Source: an uncultured Flammeovirgaceae bacterium
GTDB taxonomy: Bacteria; Bacteroidota; Bacteroidia; Cytophagales; Cyclobacteriaceae
Length of the DNA stretch: 7,011 nt
NCBI GenBank assembly: GCA_937138955.1
Contig: CAKZPJ010000191.1
Location: forward strand, 1 to 7,011
Direction: 5' to 3'
Made by a program: the position numbers and the translations under genes. This document shows, in pieces, positions 6,551-7,011 of the stretch (its first letter is position 1; each line of letters starts with the position of its first letter). The notes under the pieces were generated by a model. That model had not been told where the DNA came from and searched no databases. It saw only the letters and a program-made list of their open reading frames with translations.

Positions 6551-7011
6551 ATGACGAACATTTTACCGCATCTCATGCGAGCACTCGGAATATGGTTACT
6601 ATGCCTCTGGGGTTCAGCATCTCTATTCGCTCAAAACGTGATATCGGGGAACGTAACCGATGGCGAAACCGACGAAGCCTTACCAGGGGTTAACATCCTG
6701 GTTAAAGGATCAACGCAAGGTACTATTACTGACGTAAACGGTGAATACCGTTTAAATGCTCCCGCTGGTACAGAGACACTCATCTTTTCTTCAATAGGCT
6801 ACCTTCCCGAAGAGATAGCAGTTGAGGGACGAAGCACGATCAATCTTGTAATGATGCCGGATATTCAAAGCCTTCAGGAGGTAGTAGTGGTAGGCTTTGG
6901 TACCCAAGAAAAAGTTAATGTTACCGGGGCAGTAGCTACTGCCGATGGCGAAGTGCTTGAAAATCGTCCGATTGCCAGCGTTGGTGAGGGATTGCAAGGG
7001 GGAATTCCTAA
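6551..7011 (+). CDS. SusC-like TonB-dependent outer-membrane receptor, N-terminal part; 3' end outside window
   Basis: ATG 6551 opens a frame that stays open to the window end (153 codons). Residues 1-27 form a signal peptide ending L-F-A before Gln28. Residues about 28-102 are a carboxypeptidase-regulatory-like beta-sandwich: V-I-S-G-N-V-T-D, then L-P-G-V-N-I-L-V-K-G-S and G-T-I-T-D-V-N-G-E-Y. Next comes the TonB-box-like segment S-L-Q-E-V-V-V-V-G-F-G-T-Q-E-K (107-121) and the start of the plug (V-T-G-A-V-A, then L-Q-G-G-I-P at 148-153). This order is diagnostic of SusC/RagA-type receptors, which with a SusD-like lipoprotein import oligosaccharides or peptides using TonB energy. No STN domain lies between signal and beta-sandwich, so nothing suggests direct anti-sigma signalling. 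A susD-like gene is expected just downstream, outside the window. The substrate cannot be deduced from this part. Confidence 0.95.
   Translation, partial: MTNILPHLMRALGIWLLCLWGSASLFAQNVISGNVTDGETDEALPGVNILVKGSTQGTITDVNGEYRLNAPAGTETLIFSSIGYLPEEIAVEGRSTINLVMMPDIQSLQEVVVVGFGTQEKVNVTGAVATADGEVLENRPIASVGEGLQGGIP

Noticed and set aside
6791..6997. Minus-strand open frame of 68 codons near the right edge
   Set aside because: It is antisense to the SusC-like coding sequence, which has a signal peptide, beta-sandwich and TonB-box order. The antisense product has no recognisable feature.
1..7011. CRISPR array, transposon, integration site, phage or defence system
   Set aside because: No regularly spaced repeats, transposase, integrase, tRNA-linked direct repeats or defence-type domains were seen. 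All genes fit ordinary Bacteroidota carbohydrate, signalling and protease families.

Overview
The window looks like chromosomal DNA from a Bacteroidota bacterium, most likely of the Cytophagia/Cytophagales type. The evidence is a SusC-type TonB-dependent receptor at the right edge, Bacteroidota-style promoter boxes (TTG near -33, TAnnTTTG near -7), absence of Shine-Dalgarno sequences before the starts, AT-rich intergenic DNA and a lipoprotein sulfatase. A marine or polysaccharide-degrading lifestyle is an inference from the sulfatase. The species cannot be named from this sequence. All supported genes lie on the + strand.

Layout: (1) 1-414, the C-terminal end of a subtilisin-like (S8) serine protease, followed by a clear intrinsic terminator at 450-482. 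(2) 483-963, a long AT-rich gap. (3) 964-2079, a membrane-bound sensor histidine kinase with a very small extracytoplasmic region and no response regulator beside it. (4) 2184-6112, three co-directional genes: an exported (probably Tat-dependent) sugar isomerase/epimerase-like TIM-barrel protein, a lipoprotein sulfatase of the formylglycine type with a C-terminal HEAT-like repeat region, and a cytoplasmic NAD(P)-dependent dehydrogenase of the 3-hydroxyisobutyrate dehydrogenase family. (5) 6113-6550, an AT-rich gap carrying a good candidate promoter. (6) 6551 to the window end, the first 153 codons of a SusC-like receptor.

How the genes may work together (inference): the sulfatase and the TIM-barrel protein would act on a sulfated glycan or small sulfated sugar outside the cytoplasm, the receptor would import oligosaccharides across the outer membrane, and the dehydrogenase would reduce or oxidise a small carbonyl/hydroxy-acid product in the cytoplasm. 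This resembles the edge of a sulfated-glycan utilisation locus, but no glycoside hydrolase, polysaccharide lyase or SusD is visible, so the substrate is open. No radically new system is evident. The most notable signals are a perfect 20-nt palindrome between the sulfatase and dehydrogenase genes, a 10-nt motif shared by the upstream regions of the TIM-barrel and sulfatase genes at nearly the same distance from their starts, and the non-standard active-site motifs of the sulfatase.
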